This document shows, piece by piece, positions 33,145 to 45,424 of a DNA stretch of 64,000 nt. The DNA is taken from positions 1,302,001-1,366,000 of the forward strand of contig VJWM01000011.1 in NCBI GenBank assembly GCA_010909165.1, in the 5' to 3' direction. The DNA comes from Anthoceros angustus (Eukaryota > Streptophyta > Anthocerotopsida > Anthocerotales > Anthocerotaceae). The notes beneath the pieces were generated by a model. That model saw only the letters and a program-made list of their open reading frames with translations, was not told the DNA's origin and did not search any database. A program made the position numbers and the translations under genes. Numbering within the stretch: position 1 is the stretch's first letter; each line of letters begins with the position of its first letter.

Positions 33145-33595
33145 TCTAAGTCTGGGAACCGGACTCACCACACTCGTGGTAACAAAATGTGGAAGATTCT
33201 TTTGACATCAGAGAAGACAAAACGACGTCTTCTTGAGAGGAGACGAAATGGCGTCGCCGATGGCAAACCTGCGGCCACGAAGTAAAGACGACTTTGTTGT
33301 TTGACAGCATACAAAATGGCATGTCTGATGACCGACAAGCAGCTACATTTGAAGAACAAGTTATTCTGCAGTCTGCACTGAATCTGTAGCACAAAAAATG
33401 AACAAGCTGGAAAATGTCTCCGCTGGAAAAGTACCAAGCTATCAAGAACAAGAGCGCTCTCTTACAAGCACAGGGTTCCTTCCAAGTTCCCTTCCAGATT
33501 TCACCTCATGGACATACAGCTGCCATTGTCTATCAGTAGCACATAGTTCAGCAGAAAGGAACATCTGTCTCTACAGAACCGCACTGACCGAATTT
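33145..33595. other. Convergent intergenic region
   Basis: 3' flank of asparaginase and of the small minus-strand ORF. No gene is recognised. Confidence 0.5.
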
Positions 33596-34009
33596 TTATT
33601 CCATTCCCATAGCGGTTCCCTGGAGGCTGCGGGCGCTTGATCTGACCACTCTTCCGCGAATTCGGCAAGCATTCAGCTCGCTTCTGGTTCGTTGCAGGTC
33701 GCCTCGCAATTGCAACACGTTGAGCTGCAAGGACTCCAGCTCCTCCTTCAACTCAGCGTACTCGACCATGGCTTGGTGATCCAATGCGGCTGTAACTAAA
33801 TTGCTTCTGCTTCCCCCGCCCTGAAGCTGGAGGCGAGATTCTAGGTGCCGGTGCTCGGCACACGTCTTTTCGAGCTCCTTGACTAGGGAGAGGCAGCGAA
33901 ATGCCAGCAAGTTAGTTCCCAACGCCAAGAGAATGATGAGGACCTTCACAACGCTCCATACCCGTCCCGCGTTCTGGTTCTCGTCTACGCCTTGAGGCTT
34001 CGACTCCAT
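33596..34009 (-). CDS. Small membrane-anchored coiled-coil protein (hypothetical)
   Basis: Intronless 137-residue ORF; family not recognised. Residues ~17-40 (VWSVVKVLIILLALGTNLLA) form one hydrophobic segment after a short polar N-terminus. The rest is charged and heptad-like (SLVKELEKTCAEHRHLES; YAELKEELESLQLNVLQLRG), suggesting a single-pass protein with a coiled coil on one side. The C-terminus is Arg/Ser-rich. It lies between the asparaginase and eIF3m 3' ends, on the eIF3m strand. Antisense frames do not give a better product. No homology is claimed. Confidence 0.5.
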   Translation of the reverse strand: MESKPQGVDENQNAGRVWSVVKVLIILLALGTNLLAFRCLSLVKELEKTCAEHRHLESRLQLQGGGSRSNLVTAALDHQAMVEYAELKEELESLQLNVLQLRGDLQRTRSELNACRIRGRVVRSSARSLQGTAMGME

Positions 34010-34375
34010 CGCTCGCTGCGCAGCGCAGGATACAATCGCGCGGAGCCTACATGTGAAGTCTGATGAGCCTCCGAGAAGCTACTCCGTCGACACTGGAAAC
34101 GAATTCCGAAAGAAATCCAAGGACATGGATGAGAGAGAGGACCACGATACTCGACGTCAGCGAATACTTAAACCACTTCATGACAAAAACACGCGTCTGC
34201 CCATGCCAAGAACCGTGGTTTCCAAAGCCCGATGAATGACGGGCACAGCGTTTGTACTGTTAAGGCGTTATGAGTACACGAACAACGTCAAAAATGTCCC
34301 ACTTCGCTAGCCTTGAGGGTTTGCACTTTACTAGCTCTGAGGATTTGCACCTTGCAGCCTCGGAGAACCAACTTC

Positions 34376-36584
34376 CTAGGCAGTAGCTTGCATCATCTGA
34401 GGTACTTCATGTGACGCTCTCGACGTCTCCACAACTCTCAACACATTGCTCACGTTGTCCTGCACAAGATTCCACCAAGCAGGATCAGTACGATGAGTTC
34501 CTGAAAGGAACAAAAATGCCGCAAGGAATCAGGAGCAACGTCCCACCTTCCACACTTGTAGCTGAGCTCGAAGGTCTTTCCACTGAGCCGGCCCAAAGAC
34601 TCTATCCGTACATCGGCTGCAGAAACAGAGATGGTTCAGACGACTCGTCGGGTAGAACCGTCAAACACAGAACAACACATTCATGCTCAAAAGCCCTTGC
34701 CTGATTATGACAACTTGACGCAACTGGTCCATCTTTGCCTCCAGCAACTTCGAGCCGATAGCCCTCACCACCCAGTACTCAACTTCATCCTCAGACAGCT
34801 GCATACAAAATTCAGGTGCTCTTAAAAAGAGGACCCCAATTGAAACTTATCTGGGACACTTTTTACAGAGGACGACTTTGACAGAGACCCGACAGTTACC
34901 TTCAAAGTGTCCTTGATCACAGGATAGGGGATCTCTCCAGAGCCCGTGGATGCAAGACCGGCAAGGGACATGAGCCGCATTTTCGTTACGCAATTTTCAT
35001 GAACTAGGCCTGCAATCCAGAAAATGAATGAGCCTCGGCATTGAAGAAAATCACCGTCAGCTGCAAAGCAGTTAAGGTTTCCCACAACTTCCAGGTCTAA
35101 TCAGTGACACTACAGACAATATTACTTACCAAAGTTCTTCAGCGTCTCAACGTTTTTTGCCTGGAAGCCCAGATAGGCATCAAGTTTAGAGTTCAAGAAG
35201 ATATCAAGGAGGTGATATACGGCTGAGTACTTGGGATCCTTCTCCAGTTGCTGAACAGGTGGCATCTCCAGTAGATCACACTGACGTTAAAAGAACAAGA
35301 TCAAGGTAACTGGTGAGTTCCTGGGCACAGAAGTTTTGTTTAAGCATCACATCAACATTCACCAGATAGGATTTAGGGAAACGATGCCACCTGAGGTATC
35401 TGATTTCCTGGATTGAGAACATAAGAGGCGGACAGAAATTAGGAGCATTCTGTTACCTGAAACATGTCTGGGGCCTTGACAAACTCAAGCACTGCCCGGA
35501 CAGCCTCTTCCTTGGCCTCGCTCAAGGTGGCCGCATCTTCACCAGCAAAAGTTGCAAGATACTTCACAAGGTATGAAAATGAATCTTTGGAGCAACTGCA
35601 ACCATGAAGGAAAGTAGAAAGTGAGATATCTGCAGAGTATCCGAAGAGGAAGGTGAGGCATGTGTAGAGTAACTGAAAAGATTATGAGAAACTACTCAAC
35701 GAGGGTTCACACACCCCTTGACATCCTTCAACACATTTGTTGCAGTGAGATAAAGCTCCCTCTTGTCCGTGGTGCCAACATTCCATTCTTTGAGGAACAC
35801 CTCCAGTCGTTTCAGTGAAGGAACAATCAGCTCCAAAACTTTGCCAGCTACAGCAAGCTTTACAGCCCTCTTGAAGATCAAGTATCGGCCATAGGGGTTT
35901 TCAAGCACGTTGTAGAGGTGAAACAAACTGTCACCACCACACAGAAATCTGTAAGACTTAGAGAAAAAACAACCAAAACGGGAATCACATGGAGATTCGA
36001 CGTCTCCTGGACATTCATCCAATACCCACATCTTGAGCCGGAGAGCTGGTTTATCTACTGGCTGCGCAGTCAACTTCGTTGCAATTTGATCAGCCATCGC
36101 CAGTGCTTCATCCGGACTTTGCGCTTTCGATACAAGGTTGCAGATGACGGTAAAAATACATTCCAGGTCTGTGCTTGGATCACATTCGATGGACACACGG
36201 AATATGAGGATCATAGGAAACATGCCAGCCTGATCAGAGAGGAGAAGCAACTGACAGAAGGAAATAGCAACAGTCAGGGGTACCTTTTTCCGCAGCATTG
36301 GCGAGAACTACTTCAGCAGACGTTAGCAGCTGATAGGCAAGCTGGGAAATCCGACCCACTATCAAATGATTCTCAGCCTCCTCACAAAAGCGTGCTACTT
36401 GCGGCTCCGCTATCTGCAATTTCCAAATTGTATGAGGTCATACCTCAGCACCAACGACCAACATCCACAAGAAGCAATTTTGAAACAGCACCTCTGCTCC
36501 GCCCTCCGACCACGATACTTCGGCAATGAAGCGCGCAACAGCAAGGGTTGGATCTTCGTCAGACGTTTCCACGAGAGCCGCCAT
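34376..36584 (-). CDS. EIF3M: Translation initiation factor eIF3 subunit M
   Basis: Ten exons on the minus strand: 36584-36492, 36413-36284, 36168-36030, 35927-35715, 35595-35457, 35280-35130, 35009-34900, 34798-34701, 34616-34547, 34459-34376, giving 408 residues in consistent frame. eIF3m is a PCI-domain subunit of the eIF3 complex on the 40S ribosome. Visible: N-terminal EEAENHLIVGR; DLECIFTVICNLVSKAQSPDEAL; LFHLYNVLENPYGRYLIFKRA; FLKEWNVGT.DKRELYLTATNVL; DSFSYLVKYLATFAGEDAA; then the PCI part with KMRLMSLAGLAS, IPYPVIKDTLK, DEVEYWVVRAIGSKLLEAKM and RCTDRVFG..QW. Intron 8 uses a GC donor (AG|GCAAGG at 34701/34700); all others are GT-AG. A plus-strand ORF over 35918-36529 is a shadow. Confidence 0.92.
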
Positions 36585-36649
36585 GATTTCGAGCTCAACT
36601 GGGGCAATGGACGGTGGATATATGGTAGCTTCTCGCAGCCCTAGTCAGG

Positions 36650-37580
36650 TGGGTATTTTAAGTCCCATAGTTTCGTACTAACTACATTTATTTGATATGG
36701 CATCGGTCTAGGCCATTTTTAGGTACAGTCGGCCCCCTAATTGAGAATCCTATAAATGGGATTCCTCTCTAAATGGGACCTCCCATCTTACTCCCTTTAG
36801 TTTATAATGTAATAAATGGGATTTTTTCCTAAATAATAATTAGGACCTTTTGAAACATACATTCATGTTAGTTTCACCTCTCTAAATGGGATTTCAAATT
36901 TTTTTACTAAAAAATTTTAAAAAAAGAAAAAAAAAAGAATCCATTATTTGAGAGCACAATAGACTTTTAGGTGTGATTGAAGACTCTTAAGCTAAGCTTT
37001 TTCCTTTATGATAGATAGAGGTTTTTTGATGCTGCTTAGAGAGAGTGCTAGCTTTCAAACAACTATACAAAGAACTGGTAAAAGTTATTTTTAGTGAAAC
37101 CTATCAATCAAAATTTAAATTTTCTTTTTTTGGGTATTTTTGATTTTTTTTTTAAAATTTATAACATTTTTATTATTTTTAAATAGGGAAAATACAATCG
37201 GAACACTTCCCTTAATGGGACCTCTAAAAGCACTCCGAACCAATCCCAATTAGGGGTGGATCGATGTATATATTTTCGGTTAGGAAGCGGCCTTGCTTGC
37301 CGGTCTTGGTCTCTTTGTCTCTCTTCACGCCCCACGTCTCCGATCGTAGCACCTTGGTTCAGACTCTATTCACCTCTGTGCGATCCGAACCGTGTTGATC
37401 CGCCTACTCTTTGGCGGGCATAATTCGACACCCATTTCTTCTCATGAGCTCTTCTCCCTTGGATCCATGCGAGCCTGACTGAAATTATCGGATATCGTGC
37501 CTTGTTTCACGCCAAGAACTCCACAAGTGTCAACACTTGGCAGTCGAGCTCCTACAAGGAAGAGATCAAATTGGATGAAT
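36650..37580. repeat. AT-rich intergenic region with a MITE-like segment
   Basis: 36720-37255 starts ACAGTCGGCCCCCTAATTGA and ends with the inverse-complement pattern CAATCCCAATTAGGGGTGG, so ends of the form CCCCTAATTG.GA face each other. Internally, AAATGGGA(T/C) phrases recur and AT content is very high (poly-T near 37150). This is possibly a degraded miniature inverted-repeat element. No gene is seen. Confidence 0.35.
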
Positions 37581-37584
37581 CAAT

Positions 37585-38553
37585 TTGCATCTTTGCGGAG
37601 AAGACATGGATCGTCACCACGCTGGTGGTGCGAAGGAAAAGACCAAATCTGCCCCTCGGGCTGCAATTGCTAGGGATGTAATGTGCAGCATAAGGGTTTT
37701 ACGAACTCCTCGGCAATGTCAAGAGAAGTGGGATTCTTTGTTTTGCGATTACAAGAAGATCAGTGATTACCAAAAAGCCATTCCTTCTGGACAGGATGGG
37801 TATTGGAATCTGGACAGGAAATCTAGAGCTCAAGCCAGTTCAGCTTTGAATTTTTTCTACCAAGTGTATGACTTAATGAGTGCATGGCTGCAGCAGAGTA
37901 AGAGTGTGAATCCAGCCGGCTTAGTTTTCGACTATGGAGAGCTGAGCAGTGCAGGTATATTTCTCATAGCCACTGTATGCTAAATTGACAACTGCTGCTT
38001 GGCTGGAGTACATTAGTCTCATGATCATATGTTTACTTTGTGTGTGCAGGTACCTGCAATCAAGCTACACATTCCAGTAGTTCTATTTCCACTTATGAAG
38101 AGTTCGATCTCTTTGGACACGGCCAAAACCCAGATGTTACACAAGTGCCAAGTCATTGCAGTCAATCTTCTGAAGATATGGAAGCTGGAAGGAGCCAATG
38201 ACAAACACCAGAGACTACAAGTACGGCTGTGTCACCTTAATTTGAAGGGTTCCAATCAAGGGAAAAGGCGAAAGCTGAGTGGCAAATTAGAGGAGGGTCT
38301 CTTATTCACTTTGAAGGGCAACAACTAAGCTTTGGTTGATGCATTCACAGCTGTTGAATCTAGCCGCGAAAAAAGACATGCTGAAATGGAAGAACAGGAC
38401 AAACAAAGGCATAAAGACATTCTGAAGTTGGAAAGCCACAGAATTGACATTGAGTCGCAGAATACCGCACTGTACGTGGCAACACTCAAATCCATAGGTG
38501 AAAACATCCGGTTTGTGGGAGATTCTATTCTGAAATCTAATACTCAAGAATAG
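37585..38553 (+). pseudogene. PIF/Harbinger Myb/trihelix-like accessory ORF (degraded)
   Basis: Exon 1 (37585-37954) encodes a SANT/trihelix-like segment: RTPRQCQEKWDSLFCDYKKISDYQ, SGQDGYWNLDRKSRAQ. The frame continues after a GT-AG intron (acceptor CAG before 38050) into THSSSSISTYEEFDLFGHGQ, then meets a TGA. A lysine/arginine patch (NQGKRRKLSGK) and a C-terminal coiled coil (EKRHAEMEEQDKQRHKDILK, 38332-38553) lie in other frames. PIF/Harbinger transposons usually encode such a DNA-binding partner next to the transposase; here the transposase is at 49934-51085, separated only by a Copia insertion. Confidence 0.65.
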
Positions 38554-38615
38554 TGAGTGATTATTTCTAGGCTTCCCAGCTGCAGGCTAGCTTAGGAAGA
38601 CTCTGAGGATATGTA

Positions 38616-38861
38616 TAAAAGCAGGCAAGTGTACGCCATGTGAGGATCTTCACTATGCGGTGGTCAAACACCAGGTAGCGGGGCAAGTGCACGCGTACAT
38701 GTGGATGAGCAAAAGCAGTGGTCAATTGTATTGAAAAGAAAAGAGTGTTATATAGCCAAAGGCTCATTCGGTTATTAAACCGATCAAACTGAAGATATAA
38801 AACTACCACTAGCTAGGTAGATAACTGCCAAAGCAGTTACTAACTTAAACATATTCTAATA
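38616..38861 (-). repeat. Copia-1 3' LTR
   Basis: 246-bp LTR, element on the minus strand. Read on that strand it starts TATTAGAATATG and ends GCCTGCTTTTA. It differs from the 5' LTR (49620-49865) at three positions. ATGTA at 38611-38615 is one side of the target duplication. Confidence 0.95.
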
Positions 38862-38876
38862 CTCCCACTTAGTTGA
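38862..38876 (-). other. Copia-1 polypurine tract
   Basis: On the minus strand CTAAGTGGGAG directly precedes the 3' LTR; it is the expected plus-strand primer site. Confidence 0.75.
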
Positions 38877-39885
38877 AATATTTTCAAAGTGGAAATAAAG
38901 CTAGAGGTGTAGCTAAGATGTCCTTTACAGTCTCAAAACTAGTATCTGTACTCACACTCACGGGAGAGGCATGCAACCCTCTCTCACAAACTTGCTATTA
39001 CGCTCCTGCGCCTTCTCTCTCTTCCGACGCTCACTGTCGCCTATATCTCGTCCCATGGCGACACTAAGCATCACTGAGTTGCTCCTCCTCTTGTTCTCGG
39101 TGACCATCCTCGCCATCTTCCTCTCTCGATCGCGTCCCTCTTGTTGCTGCCACCAGAATCTCCAAGTCTTCAGCATGTCTCATTCTGTCCAGGGTCTCAG
39201 GTGCATGAGCTGTGAGAGAGCCTGGATTCCGGTGAGGAAATTCTCGGAACGCTAGTCCTTCCTTCACAACATGTTCTGTCTTGACTCCAGCTTAGTATCC
39301 TTTAATGCTCCCACTGGAGCTCCATTGCCAGCAGAGAGTTCCAAAGCCAAAACTGCTAGACGGTTCCAGAGCTTCGATGACAAGGGCACTCCTCGCCAGG
39401 TGTTCGCTGCTCCTAGTGTGGAGTTCAACAAGATGGTCTGCAAGGAGACTGAACAAAAAGGCAAAAGAGGAGTAGGAACTGTGGCTTTCGACACTGCAAA
39501 GGAGGAACTGTTGGCTTGCATGAATGTGCCTCTGCCAATGGATTCTGACGACGAGGCATACATGGAAAGAGAGTGGGGAGTGAAGACTGGCAAGAAAGTG
39601 CAGAAGGAGACTTCAACAAAGAAGGAGAAAACCAAGGCAACAAAAGAAAAGTGCAAGCTTGCATCTCATATGACAGAATCAGGAGTTCTTGTAGATTATG
39701 GCTGTAAGTTCCTAACTTGGAAACGCTATGTCTATGACCTGCCTTGCCTGCTAGGGTGGTTGCTAACACTCCTGTGGTTGGACAGCTCTCAAAGAAGAGT
39801 TTGCTAAATCTGAAAAGGCGCGTGAAACCTGGTGAAGCTGCTGAAGTCACAAGGCAAACTCCCACTGGAGGATTAGAACCAGCAA
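38877..39885 (+). pseudogene. Antisense gene fragment inside Copia-1
   Basis: Between the Copia RNase H stop and its 3' LTR lies about 1 kb that is not Copia-like. On the plus strand, opposite to Copia, 39291-39704 is open and acidic/basic in a protein-like way (KTARRFQSFDDKGTPRQVFA; CMNVPLPMDSDDEAYMERE; KKVQKETSTKKEKTKATKEK). A GT-AG intron (39705-39785, GTAAGT to GGACAG) leads to SLKEEFAKSEKARETW and a stop. Another possible intron ends at about 39290 (GACTCCAG). The source gene is not recognised. It is probably a host gene piece captured by the retrotransposon; retained introns fit antisense orientation. Confidence 0.5.
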
Positions 39886-39891
39886 GCCTAG

Positions 39892-40338
39892 CTAATGGGC
39901 AGAACCCTTAGTAGAAAAAGCAGGAATGAGACAAATGCCAGCAGCTAGAGTGTGTTTTTCGTGAACAGGTTTAGAGAGTGCTTTTGTAAGTAGATCAGAA
40001 ACATTGTCCTCTGTCGGGACATATGATACAATTACCTCTCCTTGTTCAGCTACCTGGCGTATGAAATGATGACTAATCTCAATGTGTTTAGAACGAGCAT
40101 GAAATACAGGATTCCTAGAAAGTGCGATGGCAGATTGATTATCACCCCAGAGTGGTGTGGGTCCAGATTGTAGCTGGCCAAGTCCTTTGAGAAAACTTCG
40201 TATCCAGATGATTTCCTTTGCAGCATGAGTCATGGCAGCATACTCGGCCTCCGTGGAAGATAAGCAGATGATAGATAATTTTTTGCTACTCCATGAGACG
40301 GCTGAGTTGCCCATAAAGGTGCAATATGTCACACTCAC
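39892..40338 (-). pseudogene. Copia-1 RNase H (3' part of pol)
   Basis: Encodes the C-terminal Copia RNase H: GNSAVSWSSKKL, LSSTEAEYAAMTHAAKEIIW, PLWGDNQSAIALSRNPVFHA, KHIEISHHFIRQV, and TEDNVSDLLTKALSKP. It is continuous in frame but cut off from the rest of pol by a ~5 kb insertion; about 90 residues between RT and RNase H cannot be found. Confidence 0.9.
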
Positions 40339-43300
40339 GGTGTCTGGATCCCGCCCAATCCGCAGATCGTAGTGAGAGCTAAACCATCCTTAGACCTTCC
40401 AAACGTAGACCTTTGCAACCTTTAAAATCCGCTAGGACGGCTGGTCAATTCTCCGAGCCCACAGCAGACCAACGCCGAGTAATGTCCATTCGTCCACCTG
40501 TAAAGATAGATTAAGGACCAATCGCCTGCAGAGGGTACCTTGCTCATGGCCATCTTCTCATCATCAGTGGTAGGGCATTGCTCCGAAGAAAGCTTCTCTC
40601 CAAGTGCCATTGGGGTGGCAAGGTGTGGTAGGAAACCCGGGCACTCCGAGGTCCTCCCACTATAGCGCCACACTTATCCCACGCTGCCAGACGCTGGGTT
40701 TCGGCCCCATGAGACTTGTGTGAAAGTTCGAGGTCTTGTGATGTCCGATCGCCACCGCAGAGACACAACTTCTAAACAAGCAAGGCGCCTCTACTCTCCT
40801 CTTACAGCACTGCACTTGCACGCTCAAAAATCGCCAATCCTCGACCTACAACGACAAAACAATTGGTGTGTCCTCGAATGAGGAGCCTATCACGGCGCCT
40901 GTGGACCCCGATCCACACCGCGATTTCGTCCCTACTCTAAGACCACTCTCCACCTGTGAGCGCCTTTACTTGCAGTGATTTGGGATTCGTCCCTTAGGCT
41001 CGCCGTGGCCTTCCACTAACACCTACACCTCTAATCCTCTACTCATCTTCTCATCTCCTCATCCTCTTCCTCCTATTCTAACCTCGCCGGGGCTTATCGC
41101 TCGCCGCCTCACGGCACAACCGCCTGGGTCGGCCCACCACAAGTTCTTCCTTGGGCTTGCTGAGTTTGACACCGAGCGCCTCCAGTGGAGTCTTTCCTGT
41201 GGTCTACCCGCCGAGAGTTCCGGCATTTGCCACACACCAAAGCAAAGCAATTTCACAACAACCATTCACAAGGGGAGCAACTGCTTAGGCACTTGCAGGA
41301 GCAAGTCCTCCACCAAGCACTCCGACCACCGCGACTTCCTCTACCAGACGGTTGGCTCACAGCAAAATTCCTCAGAATGGCAAAGGACTCGGAGGGTGGA
41401 AGCGCAAGACATGATACTTTACTTTGTGAAATCCTCCTCCTCTTATAGGAGGCCTTCCACATACAACCTCCCTTGGTGACCCTACCGCAGTCACCTTTTC
41501 CAATTTTCTATTATTTCCTACCGCCAAGATTTAATGTCCGCACCTAAGTCTATTGTCTCCTTGGTAAATTCTATTCTAGTAACTTCACCTAAGTCATCCT
41601 TAAGGATGTCACATCACCTCCTTCCTATTCTTCTACCTAGCATTTATGGTCTTGACCATCTAGTCTTCATCTCGTGGGACATGTCTTGTGGATTGGCTCT
41701 CGCCTCCTTTTGCTCTTGCCCCTTCCTTTGTCCGCCTAATGTGGGCAAGTACACCGCCTTCCTCCATCTCCGCGGCGCTGATTCCTCCGCCTCCGCCTCG
41801 CCCAAGACCTAGGCGCCTTTTCTCCAGCCTCCGCCTCGGTCGCCTGCTCATCAAGACTACCGCTGTAGTCCGGCAGATCATCGGGTAGGTCACTACCTAC
41901 CATGGTAGTCCGCCCTATCTCCTTCCTTCTTCCTTCCTCCGCTTGAGGGTTTCTGGTCAAGATCTCCATTTTTGCCTTCCGCTTGATTTGTCCATACCTA
42001 TCATAGAGCATCTAAAGATTCATCCCCATCCGCCCACCATGCGATCCTCTAATCTCTCCGGCCCTTTCTGGACTCCTCCTGGTCCTGCCTCCTTACTCAT
42101 GGGTAAGGGAATTCTCACCCTTCCTCCCTCCGACGGGTGGACCCCGCCCTTCTCTCTCTCCTGGGTTGTCTCCCACCGCCCTCTCCGAGGGACCCCCCGC
42201 CTCCCATCCTCCACCCAGCCTCCGGCCTCCAACAGCCTGTGCTGTGCACCACCCCTAGTCCGCATCACCGCGGTGAGTCCCCACGTAGTCAGATCACTGG
42301 TAGGTGGTCACCCACTGGTAGGGTGACTGAGGGCGGGCCCCTCCCGCTCCTCGCCTCCCACCTTGGTGCCACACGGCCTCCTCCGCCTCCCGACTCTCGA
42401 CCCTGAGTCCATTTCACCGATGGCCTCATCAAAATGAGGCCTCCGCACTTGCTGCCCTTCCGATCATCATCATGAGGACCAATTGTCCTCCTCTTGGCCA
42501 AACGCAACACTCATTGTTGGCCTTCAAGATCTTGTGGAGGTGAGCCCCAAGCTATGATATTGCATTTGGAGATCATCAACTCCGTGGCCACTCTCCATCT
42601 CTCATTGTAGGCATCTCTTGTGGTTAATTCCCACCTTCACATGGAGGGTTACATTCTCCTCCCTCACTCCCGCTTTTTTCGGCAAGGGCATGCCGCCCAA
42701 GGCTTCCTCACCACCAAGATTCTGCACCACCTTCTTGTGGTGCTCCTCCCGACCTCCCCTCCTGTTCCGCTAATTCCGGACAAGCCCTTCCTCTCCGCTA
42801 AGCATTCTTTTCGCCCAGCCTCCAATTGCTGGTCTTGAGCTCTCCAGCCTCCTCCAAATTATACCGGTCCTTCTCAATTCCTCTCCATATCCCGGATTTT
42901 GATGGCTTGAGTAGCCATCACCGCTCATGTGGTCCGAGTCGCCTCCTTCCTAGTGCCTCTTTGCTCTTCCTTTCTTGCCTTGGGCAAAATGCTCTTCCGC
43001 CTTTGCCTCCAAGAGTCCTTTTGGTTGCCCGAATGGCTCTTTCTTCGCTTGGACAACTTCCTTCCAGATTTTCCACGCCTCCATGAGGTCGCTGAGCTTC
43101 CACCCTTTCCAACTTGGCTGCTTTTCATGGACTCCATGGCTTCCAATTGCCACTTAGTCCCCGGCCATGTCTTGAGATTTCGCCTCTTGGCATGCCCACA
43201 AGGAGGCGCTAGCTCTCTAGCCTTCAACCACCACCGAGTGCTTCACAAGCACCCAAAGAATTCTCCTAGGGGTCCTAATTCCACCCTCCTGCCTTCTTGC

Positions 43301-45424
43301 TGAAATTTCCAGCCTCCTGCATTTCGCACATGGCTGGTCCCTCACACTCCATCCGCCTCTCCCACCAAGTGCGAGTGGGGCGCCCTCGCCTCCTTCCCTT
43401 CCTAGAGGGTGCCCGCCACGGCGGGGGTGCCTCACCGTAGGTCGCCTCAGTAGTTGCCTACCTACCGTGGTAGTTTGATTACCACGGTAGTCCGCCCACC
43501 CCTTGGTAGGCCGCCTCCCCAGGTAGTGCCGGGTGCCTCACTAGGCACAAATGAGATGGTGGGGACTCCCCACCCTGGCCCCACTCCCCGTGGTTCTCTC
43601 TCATACACCACCACCCGGCCTTCTCGGCCTTGCCTCCTTCTCGCCCGGCTCGTGGGGAAAATTCCCACTCCAACGTTGCCTCACATCTTCCTTCCTTGGC
43701 CTCTATGCTGTGGAGGTCCGACCTCCCACCGCCTTCCGCAATGCAAAAGGCAAAGGCCTTTCCAAGCTTGGCCGGAGGTGGATTATCTCAAAGGATGCCA
43801 TGCATCTTCAACTCCTTGCTTGTGAGAAGCCCCTGCTCTCCAAATGCACCAAATAGGTGCTAAGATAGCAGTGGCCTTCCTCATCCACAATTTTGAGGAG
43901 CTCTCTATGGTGGATGTATCATACATGATAGTGCCCCAATGCTTGGCTCCTTGAAATCTTCCATAAAATTGAGGAAGTTGGTGCCAAATAAGAGGTCCGA
44001 TAGTTTACCAACCCCAACACAATCTTTTGCAAGAGCCTCCACTTCACTCCTTGATGCTATCCGCCTTCCACCATTTTTATGGGCTTTCACCCTCCATCCA
44101 TCATGTCGAGGACTTCTTGTGGAATATCGAGAGGGCAATCCTCTTCCTCCTTGTCCTCTTCGAGGAGCAGATTCCGAGCTCTCTTCCGGCCTTCATACAC
44201 GAAATGCTCCTTACGGTCCAACGAGGATCCGTCCGAGCATTTCTTCGTAACGCGGGCCTCGATGATGAGATTGATGAAACACTTCAATCAACTCCAAATT
44301 GGTGTAGGCCCATTGGCCATACACCCATCCCAATTGGATGTTATCCTCTCGCCCACCCGAAAATCAACCAAATCCGGGGTTAAGCTGCCCAAAGCAAGTG
44401 AATTGGGCATCTCGACCTCACCCCTCTCGGCGGCGCAGCCCTTCCCTTTCCTCCTCGCGAGGAAGAGCCTCGTGCTTCCTTCCCTTGCCTTTCCAGCTCG
44501 AGGCATGGTGCCTTTCTTCTCCAAATGCTTCAAAGGAAGGAAATTAATCTCGAGGCTTGCTCTCAAACGCCTTTTCTCAGAGTCCTCCAAACCCTCCCCG
44601 AGGCACAATTCCACGTTAGCTTGATGACGCCCCGCCACCGCCAATTTCCCTTGCGATTCCTCCTTCAGGTGCCGATGGTGGTCGCCTCCTTTAACTCAAT
44701 TTCTCAACCTTGCGCCCGCCCAACCTCGCCCACGCTCCTTCCAATGCTGAGGAGACCCTCCTTCTCCCGCCTCTCCTCCTTCCACCTCTCACTCACCGGG
44801 CTCTTCCGCGCTCTTCCCTCGCCCCGCCTTCGTGGGTGCGTGAGGGCGATGGCTTCTCCTTCTCCTCCTTTACGCCTCCGCCTCACTCGTGGAGCGTCCC
44901 TCAAGAGAAAGTTGGAGCCCAAAGCACTTTGCCCTTCTTGATGCCACACCGGAGGCTTCGCAACCCTAGATTGGTTCATCATTCAAATACCTAATTCTAT
45001 CTAATTACCTACACCGCCCGATTACTACCTCTAAATATGTTCCTCTAATTAGTCCTATTTATATTCCTATTGGTGAGCATATATAGTGGATATCCCCTAT
45101 ACTAATTCCCTTTATGGCGAGACTCACAACTACCGGTAGTCCGCCACACCGCGTGGTGCTCCTTTCTACCAAGGGTGGTGCCCTACGGCTGAGGTCCGCC
45201 ACACCGACTTTTGACCGCCTTCCCCTACCGTCTGGGAGCCATTTTGACCCGTTTTTCTTCCTGGGATATCATTTTCACTTCTCTAACAGTATTTTACAAC
45301 TCCAGCTTCAAGATTCTCAAAAGTTTTCTTGGCATGTTTCTTCTCAATCGTTTCTAGCCGAAAAAATCAAACTCGTTCGTCCTTTGGCCAGTTTGGACTG
45401 ATTGCCCAAACTTTTACGTTCCAC
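40339..45424. mobile_element. ~5 kb insertion nested in Copia-1 pol
   Basis: Separates the RT end (…MVDAKPV near 45425) from RNase H (40338). It is pyrimidine-rich on the plus strand, so any coding is likelier on the minus strand, where Lys/Arg/Glu-rich frames occur (KRKLEDS-like composition at 42925-43227 and 44288-44644), but no RT, integrase or transposase is recognised. GGTAGTCCGCC recurs at about 41904, 43488 and 45134. A palindrome with 11-bp arms is at 43462-43490. I could not identify terminal repeats or target duplication. Possibly a large non-autonomous LTR element. Confidence 0.5.
43462..43490. repeat. Palindrome CTACCGTGGTA / TACCACGGTAG
   Basis: Perfect 11-bp inverted arms with a 7-base loop, inside the nested insertion; a related short palindrome CTACCATGGTAG is at about 41896-41907. 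Confidence 0.8.
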
